Assembly: GCA_964423615.1 (NCBI GenBank) | Contig: CAYRFQ010000038.1 | Span: 1-64,000, forward strand | Direction of reading: 5' to 3' | Source of the DNA: CAYRFQ01 sp964423615 | Lineage (GTDB): Bacteria > Planctomycetota > Planctomycetia > Gemmatales > Gemmataceae | DNA: 64,000 nt | In this document: positions 46,565 to 56,427 of the stretch, one piece after another | Layout: each line of letters starts with the position of its first letter | Numbering within the stretch: the first letter of the stretch is position 1 | Notes under the pieces: model-generated | Database searches by the model: none | What the model was told of the DNA's origin: nothing | What the model saw: only the letters and a program-made list of their open reading frames with translations | Made by a program: the position numbers and the translations under genes

Positions 46565-47398
46565 ATGTTATCCAATTCAGTTAACCATTCTGAGGTTGTT
46601 GAGATCAACAACCTCACATTTGGCTATCCTCCAAATGAATTAGCCGATCCCGTTCTATGTGACGTTTCCTTGAGCGTCAGCGAGAATGACTTTCTAGGGG
46701 TGATCGGTCCAAATGGGGGAGGCAAGTCTACGCTACTGAAAATTATTCTTGGTCTTTGCACTCCTCAGTCTGGTACCATCGAGGTCCTGGGCACGTCGGT
46801 AGAGAAAGCCAGAAAGCATATTGGTTATGTTCCCCAGCACGCTAACTTAGACAAAACCGTTCCAGTAAACGTGCTGGATGTCGTTCTGATGGGCCGGTTA
46901 GGAAAGTCTAGTTGGGGATGGTTCTATAATCGAAGAGACAAGGAAGCTGCCTTTGCTGCCTTGGAGCAAGCACAAGTTGCCTCGCTGTGGAGACGGTCAC
47001 TTTCGGCGCTTTCCGGTGGGCAACTACAACGAGTGTTGATCGCTCGAGCGTTAGCAAGCGAGCCGCAGTTACTGCTCCTCGACGAGCCAACGACTGGGAT
47101 TGACGTCCAAGTGATCGAAAAACTCGTTGAGTTGCTCCATACAATTAACCAGTCACTACCCATCATCATGGTCAGCCATGACATTGGCTTTGTGTCAACT
47201 CATCTGAAACGAGTTGCTTGTCTCAATCGCACGTTGGTTTGTTGTGAAGCCAAAGAAGTCACGGCTCAGCTCATCACCGATCTCTATTCTGGCTCGTTTC
47301 GATCCGTGCAGCAATCGGAAGATTGTCCCACCGGAACGATCACTGCTCAATATCCTCATCCGCACAGTCTGACTCATCGGAGAGCCCCCTTTGACTGA
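46565..47398 (+). CDS. znuC: Zinc ABC transporter ATP-binding protein
   Basis: A 277-residue ABC ATPase. Walker A is GVIGPNGGGKSTLLKIIL, the Q-loop is YVPQHANLD, the signature is LSALSGGQLQRVLIARAL, and Walker B with the catalytic glutamate is LLLLDEPTTGID, followed by VSHDIGFV. It powers import of zinc captured by ZnuA. It starts 46 bases after ZnuA and its stop overlaps the frame of the permease by a few bases, so translation is coupled. Confidence 0.92.
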   Translation: MLSNSVNHSEVVEINNLTFGYPPNELADPVLCDVSLSVSENDFLGVIGPNGGGKSTLLKIILGLCTPQSGTIEVLGTSVEKARKHIGYVPQHANLDKTVPVNVLDVVLMGRLGKSSWGWFYNRRDKEAAFAALEQAQVASLWRRSLSALSGGQLQRVLIARALASEPQLLLLDEPTTGIDVQVIEKLVELLHTINQSLPIIMVSHDIGFVSTHLKRVACLNRTLVCCEAKEVTAQLITDLYSGSFRSVQQSEDCPTGTITAQYPHPHSLTHRRAPFD

Positions 47399-48716
47399 AT
47401 TCTTCCAAGACATGGGGGTCAATCCTTTCCTAAAGACCGGACTGCTAGCTGGAGTCTTGGCAAGTATCGCTTGTGGAGTGATTGGGCCTTATGTCATTAC
47501 TCGACGGATTGTTTTTCTCAGTGGTGCAGTTGCTCACTTTGCGATTGGAGGAATTGGTGCTGCGATCTTCCTTTCGACCATCTACCCAAGCACGTTTGCA
47601 TGGGTGGAACCTTTGCATGGGGCGGCTTTCGCAGCATTGTTGGGTGCCGTGATCTTGGGAATCGTCCACGAGAAAGCACACGAACGCATGGATACCTTAA
47701 TCGGTGCGCTTTGGTCGATAGGAATGGCCGTTGGAATCTTACTCATTAAGTACACCCCAGGTTACCACACCGAATTGATGAGTTACCTGTTCGGAAACAT
47801 CACCTTTGTTCCGTGGCGATCGATCTATCTCATGCTGGGACTGGTGGGGGTCATCCTTGGCATTGTGCTTGTTTTTCACAAACGGTTCTTGGCACTTTGC
47901 CTCGATGAGCAGCAAGTGAAGCTTCAAGGGATAGCAGTACTTCCGACCAACATAGTGTTACTGGCCTTGGTTGGTCTGACAGTAATCTGTCTAATGCGTG
48001 TGGTTGGACTCATCCTGGTCTTGGCTTTGCTAACTCTACCTGCTGCCACTGTAAGACATCACGCATCTCGGATGCCAGTGCTCATCCTCCTAACAATCCT
48101 GCTCTCTACTGCACTGACCACTATTCCGCGCATAGCCGTCTACGGTACGAAAATCAGTCCCGAATGCGCGATTGTGCTGGCAGCCGGTGCGACGTATTTA
48201 CTTTCGGTGATTGGCCTCGAATTCCGTAGGTACCCAGAGACATTGTTACCGAGATTGATAAAGCTCTTCAGGGTTTGTCAACTGATGGGACGATTAACAA
48301 GATTTTGGAAAACGAGTCGGGTCACAAGAACGGAGAGGATCATGATGACTCAACAACCATCGCAACTCAATGCGGTCGCAAAAGGGCTGTTGGGCGGAAT
48401 TCTTCTCATCCAAGTATTTGACATCGGCATTCACGTGGCAACCAATCAGATCGAACCGCTGCGAATAGCGTCCAATCTGATTATCCTCGCGTGGACCGTT
48501 GTGATCCTGGCTGGCAAAATCCATGAAAAAGTTGTCTTGGCGACTGGCGTTACCGTCTTTACGTATCTGGCCTGCAATATTCTTTTTCTTCTCCGTGAGG
48601 GCGTCACCAATCCCAACCAGGGCGGGAATTTTCGCGTGGTGCTGTTTGTGCTCGTCGGCGTCACGGTTGGGCTTTCCGTCGTGTTGGCAATCCTCCTCAG
48701 TCAGAAACGTCGCTGA
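47391..48716 (+). CDS. znuB: Zinc ABC transporter permease with C-terminal membrane extension
   Basis: A 441-residue protein. The first 290 residues are a ZnuB-type permease (GVIGPYVITRRIVFLSGAVA, ALWSIGMAVGILLIKYTPGY, LALLTLPAATVRHHASRMP). Usual ZnuB proteins end there. The last 125 residues, from MMTQQPSQLNAVAKGLLGG, form another block with four membrane helices and no match to ABC permeases. An ATG after CGGAGAGGATC at 48342 could start this block separately, so it may be a fusion or an overlapping in-frame gene. The frame opens at TTG; an ATG seven codons later is an alternative start. Confidence 0.87.
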   Translation: MTEFFQDMGVNPFLKTGLLAGVLASIACGVIGPYVITRRIVFLSGAVAHFAIGGIGAAIFLSTIYPSTFAWVEPLHGAAFAALLGAVILGIVHEKAHERMDTLIGALWSIGMAVGILLIKYTPGYHTELMSYLFGNITFVPWRSIYLMLGLVGVILGIVLVFHKRFLALCLDEQQVKLQGIAVLPTNIVLLALVGLTVICLMRVVGLILVLALLTLPAATVRHHASRMPVLILLTILLSTALTTIPRIAVYGTKISPECAIVLAAGATYLLSVIGLEFRRYPETLLPRLIKLFRVCQLMGRLTRFWKTSRVTRTERIMMTQQPSQLNAVAKGLLGGILLIQVFDIGIHVATNQIEPLRIASNLIILAWTVVILAGKIHEKVVLATGVTVFTYLACNILFLLREGVTNPNQGGNFRVVLFVLVGVTVGLSVVLAILLSQKRR

Positions 48717-48874
48717 TAGGATTGCCTGCTCTAGCACCACAGTCTTCCGGAGGCAACGAAGCGACCTCATGTATGAGTTAACTGAAGAGGAAACAATTGT
48801 CGGTGGTTGAGCTTGGATTCCGTCCCTAGTTCTGACAATACCTCCGTGAGAGCCTGCCTTTCAAGACGACAGCT

Positions 48875-50131
48875 TCACTCCCCCTCTCCTTGAGCTTCCA
48901 GCGCTTCTGCGGGCGTCGGCCACTCCGGCAGCGGGTCAGGAAATGCCGCCCACGCCTCGGGGCCACCTTCCATCTCTTCGTCGGTCAACAAGCACGCGTC
49001 CAGCGCGGCCCGCATTGCCGCTTCATCGAGGTTACGCCCGATGAATACCAACTCCTGCCGTCGGTCGCCGTACTCACCCTCGAACTGGCACTTGATGCCG
49101 AGCTGGCTCTCGGGGTCCTCAGGCCATTCTTCTTGCGGCACACTGTCCCACCAAACCGCCTGCGGAGAAAGTTCGGCGACCTTGCCAGCCTGCGACCACT
49201 GGCCGATCCAATCGGGACGTGTAGCGATCCAACAGAAGCCCTTGGATCGTAGCAATTCCTTGGCGAGGCGATCTTGCTGGACAAAATCCGCGAATCGCTC
49301 GGGGTGGAAAGGGCGTCTAGCCCGGTAGGCGAAGCTGGTGATGCCGTACTCGGCTGTCTCGGGCTGCTCCTCGCCGCGTAGGACCGCCAGCCAACCAGGT
49401 GCCGCAGCGGCTCGGTCAAAGTCAAATCGTTTCGTGTTCAGGATTTCGCCCAAGGGCACTTTTCCTCGCTCAGTCCGAATGATTTTCGCGGAGGAATTGA
49501 GAGAGCGGAGGATAATCTCGATATGGTCGAGTTTCGCTGGCGTAAGCAGATCCGTCTTGTTGATGACAATCACGTCGGCGAACTCGACCTGATCAACGAG
49601 CAATCCCACGACCTCTCGCTCGTCCTCCTCACTGACGGCCAGTTCACGGTCGGCCAGAATGTCGGCGGACTCATAGTCATCGAGGAAGTTAACGGCATCG
49701 ACGACGGTCACCATCGTATCGAGCCGAGCCACTTCCGATAGCGACTGACCGTCTTCGTCCTCAAAGGTGAATGTCTCGGCGACGGGCAGCGGTTCGCTGA
49801 CCCCAGTGGACTCAATAAGCAGGTAATCGAAACGCTTCTCCTCCGCGAGTCTCGCCACCTCCATAAGAAGGTCTTCACGAAGCGTGCAGCAAATGCAACC
49901 GTTCGACATCTCGACGAGTTTCTCGTCGGTGCGTGATAAAGCTGCTTCACCCGTCTTGACCAGAGCGCCATCGATGTTAATCTCACTCATGTCGTTGACG
50001 ATGACCGCCACTTTCAATCCAGCACGATTGTTTAGCACGTAGTTCAACAGCGTGGTTTTCCCCGCACCGAGGAATCCAGATAGGACCGTCACGGGGATTC
50101 TCTCGTTCTCCATCTTGGATTGCGTCTTCAT
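48875..50131 (-). CDS. COG0523 zinc-chaperone-type GTPase, copy A
   Basis: A 418-residue COG0523 protein. Walker A is SGFLGAGKTTLLNYVL, the metal motif is MSNGCICCTLREDL, and NKTD provides guanine specificity. The C-terminal CobW domain ends with acidic and Pro/Glu-rich residues. Members of this subgroup near Znu genes (YciC/ZigA-like) deliver zinc to client enzymes under starvation. The ATG has GAGGAGTACATATAT before it. It starts about 30 bases after copy B and is clearly its paralog. It is convergent with znuB. Confidence 0.9.
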   Translation of the reverse strand: MKTQSKMENERIPVTVLSGFLGAGKTTLLNYVLNNRAGLKVAVIVNDMSEINIDGALVKTGEAALSRTDEKLVEMSNGCICCTLREDLLMEVARLAEEKRFDYLLIESTGVSEPLPVAETFTFEDEDGQSLSEVARLDTMVTVVDAVNFLDDYESADILADRELAVSEEDEREVVGLLVDQVEFADVIVINKTDLLTPAKLDHIEIILRSLNSSAKIIRTERGKVPLGEILNTKRFDFDRAAAAPGWLAVLRGEEQPETAEYGITSFAYRARRPFHPERFADFVQQDRLAKELLRSKGFCWIATRPDWIGQWSQAGKVAELSPQAVWWDSVPQEEWPEDPESQLGIKCQFEGEYGDRRQELVFIGRNLDEAAMRAALDACLLTDEEMEGGPEAWAAFPDPLPEWPTPAEALEAQGEGE

Positions 50132-50160
50132 ATATATGTACTCCTCTTGTCGATTTTAGT

Positions 50161-51362
<1,202 letters not shown>

Positions 51363-51366
<4 letters not shown>

Positions 51367-51533
51367 CGCTTGCCCTCCCGGTAGATCACATGTCTACGTA
51401 CAACAGGGTCGTATTTCCGCAGTTCCAGCCGCTCCGCAGTGTTTCGGCGGTTCCTCTGGATGTAGTAGCTATGGGCGCTCTCAACACTCTGCATCTTCAC
51501 GTAGGACCGCGCGTCCTTGTTCCCCTTCGCCAT
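51363..51533 (-). CDS. rpmG: Ribosomal protein L33, zinc-independent type
   Basis: A 56-residue L33: MAKGNKDARSYVKMQSVESA and then RNRRNTAERLELRKYDPVVR with RHVIYREGKR at the end. It has no cysteine, while zinc-binding L33 has two CxxC pairs. Cysteine-free paralogs of L33, L31, L36 and S14 are classic zinc-starvation genes because they replace the zinc-containing forms and free their metal. AAAGGGCGATAT precedes the ATG, and the gene overlaps the COG0523 copy B start by four bases. Its place at the head of the GTPase pair supports zinc control. Confidence 0.9.
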
Positions 51534-52378
51534 ATATCGCCCTTTTGTGATTGGTGATGTGCTTGTGACGAGTGCCGCCCAGTTCTCCTCGCTGCGAGTG
51601 CGGTCGTGAACGAGTCACAACAAGACCGCAACGACGCTAGCAACCGATCCCATGGGGTGTAGCCTTGCTCTCCGTTCAAGAGGTGGAACGATTTCTTCGC
51701 CAACCGCTCCCAATTCGAAGCCATGGCCTGTGCGGACACCGCGGGCGACTCGTCTCTTGCTTCTAATACTGCTCGACGGTACCTGAACGTTCGCAAAAAT
51801 TTCGGCTCCAAAACCCGTGTTTTCCGAGGGTTTTACAATTAACAGCATGTCCAAGGGCCCTTCCGACATGCGTTTAATTCAAAAAAAGGGCGTATTCTCC
51901 GGGATTTATGGCCCGAAAATCTGCGAACGTTCAGGTACTCGACACCGAGATTTTCGGCTACCCAGTGTTCGTGGCGGGCGATCCACCTCGCCGCGCCTCG
52001 GACCAGGGTACTCGCCGTCTTCCGGCGCGTACCCGCTGGGCGGATCAACGGCCTGATGTCTTTAGCGAGGTGGACGGGAAGCTCGGGCGGTCGAGCCATC
52101 AACATCGGGTCGAAACTGTAGCGTCGGAGGAAGATACACCCCAGACCCGGCTCATGGTAGAGCAAACCGAAGCCCCAGAGCCAAACTTCGGCGCCGCCTT
52201 CCAGAGTGGCCTTGTATAGGCTAGCGAGTCGCGGCTCGGGCGAACGATACCGGCACATGCCGATTTCGAGCAGCACATTCCCTTCAGGCCGGGCGATGTC
52301 ACGGCCCCAACACCACAGTTGCTGGTCGAGCAGGTCTGCAGCCCAGCGTCGAAATTTCGGGCGAGATCGATGCGTCAT
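51497..52378 (-). pseudogene. Unrecognised gene of the zinc island, broken by a miniature element
   Basis: The N-terminal part (MTHRSRPKFRRWAADLLDQQ and on, to HWVAENLGVEY) and the C-terminal part (RRAVLEARDESPAVSAQAMA and on) join in frame when the 152-bp element and one GTAC copy are removed. The intact protein would have about 240 residues, soluble, Trp/Arg-rich, with no motif I recognise. The 3' end runs a few codons into the L33 gene. The ATG has GGAGAATAG before it and directly abuts the stop of the upstream small gene, so it belonged to the same operon. Confidence 0.75.
51783..51934. mobile_element. 152-bp miniature inverted-repeat element, copy 2
   Basis: Identical in length to copy 1 and differing at two bases. 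It has the same CTGAACGTTCGCA termini and is flanked by the 4-bp duplication GTAC (51779-51782 and 51935-51938). It lies in the same orientation as copy 1 and in the same frame relation to the interrupted gene, so both broken genes gain the same 31-residue tail beginning LNVRRFSGHK. Confidence 0.92.
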
Positions 52379-52531
52379 CTATTCTCCTTGGTATCCCCCG
52401 GGCTTGCAGCAAACCGCCTGGTGTGTGCGGACCTTCGTTCGACCGTCACCCGACTCCCAAATGACCCACACGCCGACTATCACTGGAGAAACCACAGCTG
52501 CCCGCAGGAATGCTCGCCTTGTACTGCTCAT
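52379..52531 (-). CDS. Small Tat-like membrane protein, 50 residues
   Basis: The frame reads MSSTRRAFLRAAVVSPVIVG, then a hydrophobic VWVIW and a soluble part ending AVCCKPGGYQGE. STRRAFL fits the twin-arginine motif, so it may be exported by the Tat system and stay anchored by its single helix. The CC pair near the C-terminus could bind metal. AGGAAGGCTAAAGGCG precedes the ATG, and its TAG directly abuts the ATG of the next gene. It begins about 40 bases after the ABC permease stop, so it is in the same operon. Not recognised as a family. Confidence 0.6.
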   Translation of the reverse strand: MSSTRRAFLRAAVVSPVIVGVWVIWESGDGRTKVRTHQAVCCKPGGYQGE

Positions 52532-52571
52532 CGCCTTTAGCCTTCCTGGGGAACTCTACTCGCCTATCAAC

Positions 52572-53891
52572 CTACGGAGTTGATAACGCGTCGAAATACT
52601 CCAAATACTTCTCTTTGTCCACTTCCACGTCCCTCCACGTTTCAAGCACGGTAAGCCGGTGCTGCTTGTCAAGCAGCGACTGAATCTCGTCGCGATATTG
52701 CTGGTAATCGTCGTAGTGGGTCTGAGATATAGAGTTAAACTGGTTCTGAAAAAAGTTGATCGGGTTGAACCAGTAGGATGCGCGGATCAACCGGTTCTTC
52801 GCATCGTTCTCAGATTCAATCGACGCGATACGGCTCTTGGCCAGTTCGCCTGCCAACGCAAACCGTGACCATCGCAGGGCCCAGGCACGTTTGGTACTGT
52901 CTTCGGCTACAGGGCTATCAATGACGCCAGGAAAAAGCGCATTGATCTGAGCCTCCTGTTCTGCTTCTGGAAGACCATATATAGCATACTTGTCTTCCCT
53001 CCTCGCATCGATGAAGTCGGTCATCAAATTGACCGGTTTTCGGATGCTGACAGTTCGATGCACCGTGGCCGGAATAATAAACGCAAGCAGCAACCACATC
53101 CCAGCCATTTGTAGAGTATTGCCCATGATGGTCTTTCCGCGACTCATTATCACGTAACCGATGGCAGACCATACGAGCAGATACAACAGGCTATACAGCA
53201 ACATTTCGCCAAAGCCTTGCACAGAGACCCGCAGCACACCGGTCAGCATTGCGCCATAAAACAGTAGACCCAGATTGAGAATCAAGACAACGCTGAGGTA
53301 GAAGGCCATTCTTGCCATCAGCCATGAGCTTCCCGAGGCAGCTTGCACCTCGATCAGGGGAAGCAGACCCTGCTCGGCTTCGGCGCTTTTGAGGTTGCAG
53401 AGAAGGATTAGTAGCAAAAGCGGTTGCAGATATAGAATGACAAACGCATAGTCGAGAGGATTGTATTGTAGACGTTCTGGATTGGCGATCTCCTCGGCCA
53501 TGTCGTCATCGTAAGGGGTTGCATTTTGTCTGATCTGTTTATAGTAGCCGTACTGCTCCGCTTGTCCGATGCTGTAAACCATGGCTGGCGAAGGCTGCTT
53601 GACGTGATAGATCGTCATGGAAAACAGCGCCCAAGCTGGGTCAGCCAGATCAACTTTTCGGCGATCTTCAGGCCCCTTCAAGCCCTTGTCATAATAGGAC
53701 AGATTCGTTTGGTGAACCTTGCGCACCTTCTCTTGAATGCCCTCTATTTCAGTCATTTGCCTATAGTAGAGAGATGCTCCATTGTGTAGGCCATACACTG
53801 CAGCCACCACGAACAGCAGTAGCGCCACCAACTTGAAGGGACTGCGAAGCAGGTGCTTCCATTCATAGAGAAAGATACTTTTCACCCTCAT
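52572..53891 (-). CDS. ABC-2 type permease, DUF3526 group (second)
   Basis: About 439 residues starting MRVKSIFLYEWKHLLRSPFK. There are six or so membrane helices with a large soluble loop after the first, and the segment YNPLDYAFVILYLQPLLLLIL, a hallmark of the DUF3526 permease group. The ATG overlaps the stop of the preceding permease (ATGA), so both are made together and probably pair in the membrane. With the ATPase they form an exporter-type ABC complex. Such transporters sit beside metal or siderophore receptors in other bacteria; here the context is zinc. Confidence 0.85.
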   Translation of the reverse strand: MRVKSIFLYEWKHLLRSPFKLVALLLFVVAAVYGLHNGASLYYRQMTEIEGIQEKVRKVHQTNLSYYDKGLKGPEDRRKVDLADPAWALFSMTIYHVKQPSPAMVYSIGQAEQYGYYKQIRQNATPYDDDMAEEIANPERLQYNPLDYAFVILYLQPLLLLILLCNLKSAEAEQGLLPLIEVQAASGSSWLMARMAFYLSVVLILNLGLLFYGAMLTGVLRVSVQGFGEMLLYSLLYLLVWSAIGYVIMSRGKTIMGNTLQMAGMWLLLAFIIPATVHRTVSIRKPVNLMTDFIDARREDKYAIYGLPEAEQEAQINALFPGVIDSPVAEDSTKRAWALRWSRFALAGELAKSRIASIESENDAKNRLIRASYWFNPINFFQNQFNSISQTHYDDYQQYRDEIQSLLDKQHRLTVLETWRDVEVDKEKYLEYFDALSTP

Positions 53892-55294
53892 AGGACTTGT
53901 AGCTTCCTCGTTGTAAAAATCATCAAGAAACTCAAGGCACCTGCCCACATCAGAAGGACCGCAAAATCCCGTGCATACTCGGGCAACACAGTGGCAACCG
54001 ATACAGGTTCGTAGTCAAAATCCGGGACAGACCTGTAGAACTCATTACCTGCTTCCCATCTCTCGCCGGTTTTGGAGCCGCCGTAGGCAAGCTTGTCGTT
54101 CAGCGTCTTGATCAATACGCGTCGATAATTCTCAGCTTGCCGAAGAAAATGATGGTGATGCAAGTTGTCGTTGCCAGCAAATCCCCTGCTTACGTTCTGT
54201 AAAGCGATGAAGGGATCAAAAATCCCCGCAGTTTGGTAGCTGCGTTTTTGCTGTTGCATCACAGATCGAAGGTTGCCGAAGTGCTTGTCCCACACCTGGT
54301 TTCCAAACTCCTCGTCCGCCTGCATTACAACTCCAGTAAAGTTGATAGGGAGCTCCGAGAGATCATCGCCCTCATATTTTCGCAGGGTCTCCTCTTTCAA
54401 CGCTTTGCGGCGAACATCTCTAGGATTGTGCCCGTCCAACCCCTCCGCACGGTCGTCTTTCATGTCCGTCTGAAAGGTGTTGCGACTTGGCAATTCATGC
54501 CATTTTTCAATGGCACTCATCAGGATGTTGGGCAGGAAAATCGTCCAAACAATCCAAATCCCGAGCATCGTGGTTAGAGCCAGACTTGCCTGCTTCCAGC
54601 GGGCGGAAAGCACGACGGTCAACCCACAAACAATGAAGTAGTAGATAACATACGCTGCAAAGAACAGTAGTGTCCGACAAAGCAAGTCCGCATTGAGGGA
54701 CTGGAAATGGAGCAGAACATAGGCCCCGACGGTAACCGACAGCAGAGCCATGCCATAAAACCAAACGGCAAGAGTCTTTCCCCAGATCAGAGAGTTTGCT
54801 GATGCCCCTTGAAGGATGAGCAGTTTGAGACGGCCACTTTGTTTTTCGCCGCTGATTGCCTGGTAAGCTAGGAAAATAAGTAGTAACGGAAGAATGTATT
54901 GCAGCAGGAGAGAGCCGTTTAACTTGCCAAATGCGGAGGCTGTCTGCATCTGGGAGGCTTCGGAGTGGACGATCTCGTGTTGCACATGGGCTTCGACCCT
55001 GAGCACGTTTCCGGTAACGCTGCGTACTCCTTCATCCAAACTACCCAACAGACCGACGGGTTTGAAGACATAGGTACCGTAATGAGCAGCACCATGAGGA
55101 TTCATGCATTCGATATCTTCCCATTGGGCGCGTAGATGCGCCTGAGCCTCCTGGCAGACTTTCGTTTGAGCATTCGTTTGTAGATGCCCGAGGTAAATTG
55201 AAAGAATCAGAATTCCCGCAAACCCTAGGCTGAGACCTAGCAGAGTGCGGCTTCTACGTAAGAAGCTCCATTCATTCTTGATGATCTGCCACAT
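53888..55294 (-). CDS. ABC-2 type permease, DUF3526 group (first)
   Basis: About 468 residues starting MWQIIKNEWSFLRRSRTLL. It has the DUF3526 motif NPHGAAHYGTYVFKP in the large loop after the first helix and a membrane block with AYQAISGEKQSGRLKLLI. It begins a few bases after the ATPase stop; an upstream in-frame ATG would overlap that gene. The substrate is unknown. The partner permease follows with a four-base overlap. Confidence 0.87.
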   Translation of the reverse strand: MWQIIKNEWSFLRRSRTLLGLSLGFAGILILSIYLGHLQTNAQTKVCQEAQAHLRAQWEDIECMNPHGAAHYGTYVFKPVGLLGSLDEGVRSVTGNVLRVEAHVQHEIVHSEASQMQTASAFGKLNGSLLLQYILPLLLIFLAYQAISGEKQSGRLKLLILQGASANSLIWGKTLAVWFYGMALLSVTVGAYVLLHFQSLNADLLCRTLLFFAAYVIYYFIVCGLTVVLSARWKQASLALTTMLGIWIVWTIFLPNILMSAIEKWHELPSRNTFQTDMKDDRAEGLDGHNPRDVRRKALKEETLRKYEGDDLSELPINFTGVVMQADEEFGNQVWDKHFGNLRSVMQQQKRSYQTAGIFDPFIALQNVSRGFAGNDNLHHHHFLRQAENYRRVLIKTLNDKLAYGGSKTGERWEAGNEFYRSVPDFDYEPVSVATVLPEYARDFAVLLMWAGALSFLMIFTTRKLQVL

Positions 55295-55307
55295 GGTAAG
55301 TTGAACC

Positions 55308-56009
55308 TCAGTTTTGCATGTAAGCCAAGGAGAGGCTTTCCAATTCATTGGCGGTGATGTCCTCGGTCGCCAATTCCTTGACCAACTGCCCCTGCTTCAG
55401 AATGCCAATTCGATTGCAGACCTCACGTACGCGGAAAATGTCATGAGAAGCCATCAGGATGGTCGCTCCATCTGCCGCTAGCTTTTTGAGCAGTTCAGAT
55501 AACTCGTTGCTGGCCAGTGGGTCCAATCCACTCGCCGGTTCGTCGAGCAGGTACACCTTGGCTTTTTTGGCATAGGCGATGGCGATGCCTATTTTCTGAC
55601 GCATTCCCTTGGAATAATTAGATACGCGAATGTTGTGGGCGTCGATTTTCAAGCCACAAGTCTCGAGGAATCCTTGCAACTTGTCTTTAGCGTACTTCAA
55701 ACCTGCTAGGCGACAGAAGTAGTCGAGATTCTCTACACCGGACAAATACGGGTATAGGTTGACATTTTCCGGTATGTAACCAACTACTTTGCGAACCTGA
55801 TCCGACTTCGTAGAGCAATCCATTCCATCGACCGAGGCTGTCCCCGCGTCAGGCTTTAAGAATCCCAACAGCAGATTAATTGTGGTCGACTTACCTGCGC
55901 CGTTTGCACCAAGCAGACCTAATATCTCGCCACTGCCGACGTGTAGCGTCAGCCCCTGAAGTGCCGGGACGCTTTTGAAAGACTTGGATACTTGTTCAAG
56001 CTTTATCAT
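55308..56009 (-). CDS. ABC transporter ATP-binding protein (exporter type)
   Basis: A 233-residue ABC ATPase. Walker A is LLGANGAGKSTTINLLLG, the Q-loop GYIPENVNLYP, the signature VSNYSKGMRQKIGIAIAYA and Walker B VYLLDEPASGLDP, followed by MASHDIFRV. It is the short exporter type (NosF/GldA-like) and serves the two DUF3526 permeases downstream. It lies about 190 bases after the preceding small gene, so it may have its own promoter. Confidence 0.9.
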   Translation of the reverse strand: MIKLEQVSKSFKSVPALQGLTLHVGSGEILGLLGANGAGKSTTINLLLGFLKPDAGTASVDGMDCSTKSDQVRKVVGYIPENVNLYPYLSGVENLDYFCRLAGLKYAKDKLQGFLETCGLKIDAHNIRVSNYSKGMRQKIGIAIAYAKKAKVYLLDEPASGLDPLASNELSELLKKLAADGATILMASHDIFRVREVCNRIGILKQGQLVKELATEDITANELESLSLAYMQN

Positions 56010-56201
56010 GGGTTCAGATCACCTTGTAGGTTGGGTGATTTTTGAGCGGTTTGCGTCCGAGTGTAGCGGTTTCCTGCGTTGTTGGGGCCATCCAGTGAGA
56101 GGAGTGTCCCGGAATGACCGCCACACCCCTTTGCAATCCGCTCTAGTGAAAGCGGCTTTTGTTGATGTCGTGGATTGCATCCGAATTTTCATCCTACTTG
56201 C

Positions 56202-56411
56202 TTACCCGGCCATCCGGCGATACCACTCAACCACCTGCGCCTGGTGCGGCTCACCATACAGTTGCTCAAACCAGACCGCCTCGGGCGACTTCGCGTCCCA
56301 GAGAGCTGCGATCCGCTGTCGGGCAAACTCCCGTGTCAGCGGGATCTTGCAGTTCACCGTGATGCAGTGGAGCCGCTCCTCGTACGCAGTCGGAATGTCG
56401 GTCGTCGTCAT
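56202..56411 (-). CDS. Small soluble protein of the FeoB-like unit
   Basis: A 69-residue protein: MTTTDIPTAYEERLHCITVN at the start and EPHQAQVVEWYRRMAG at the end. Two cysteines and two histidines could bind metal. It starts 16 bases after the FeoB-like gene and probably is co-translated. It is not a FeoC or FeoA by eye. No family recognised; the composition and spacing support a real gene. Confidence 0.6.
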   Translation of the reverse strand: MTTTDIPTAYEERLHCITVNCKIPLTREFARQRIAALWDAKSPEAVWFEQLYGEPHQAQVVEWYRRMAG

Positions 56412-56427
56412 CGGCCGCACTCCCGTG

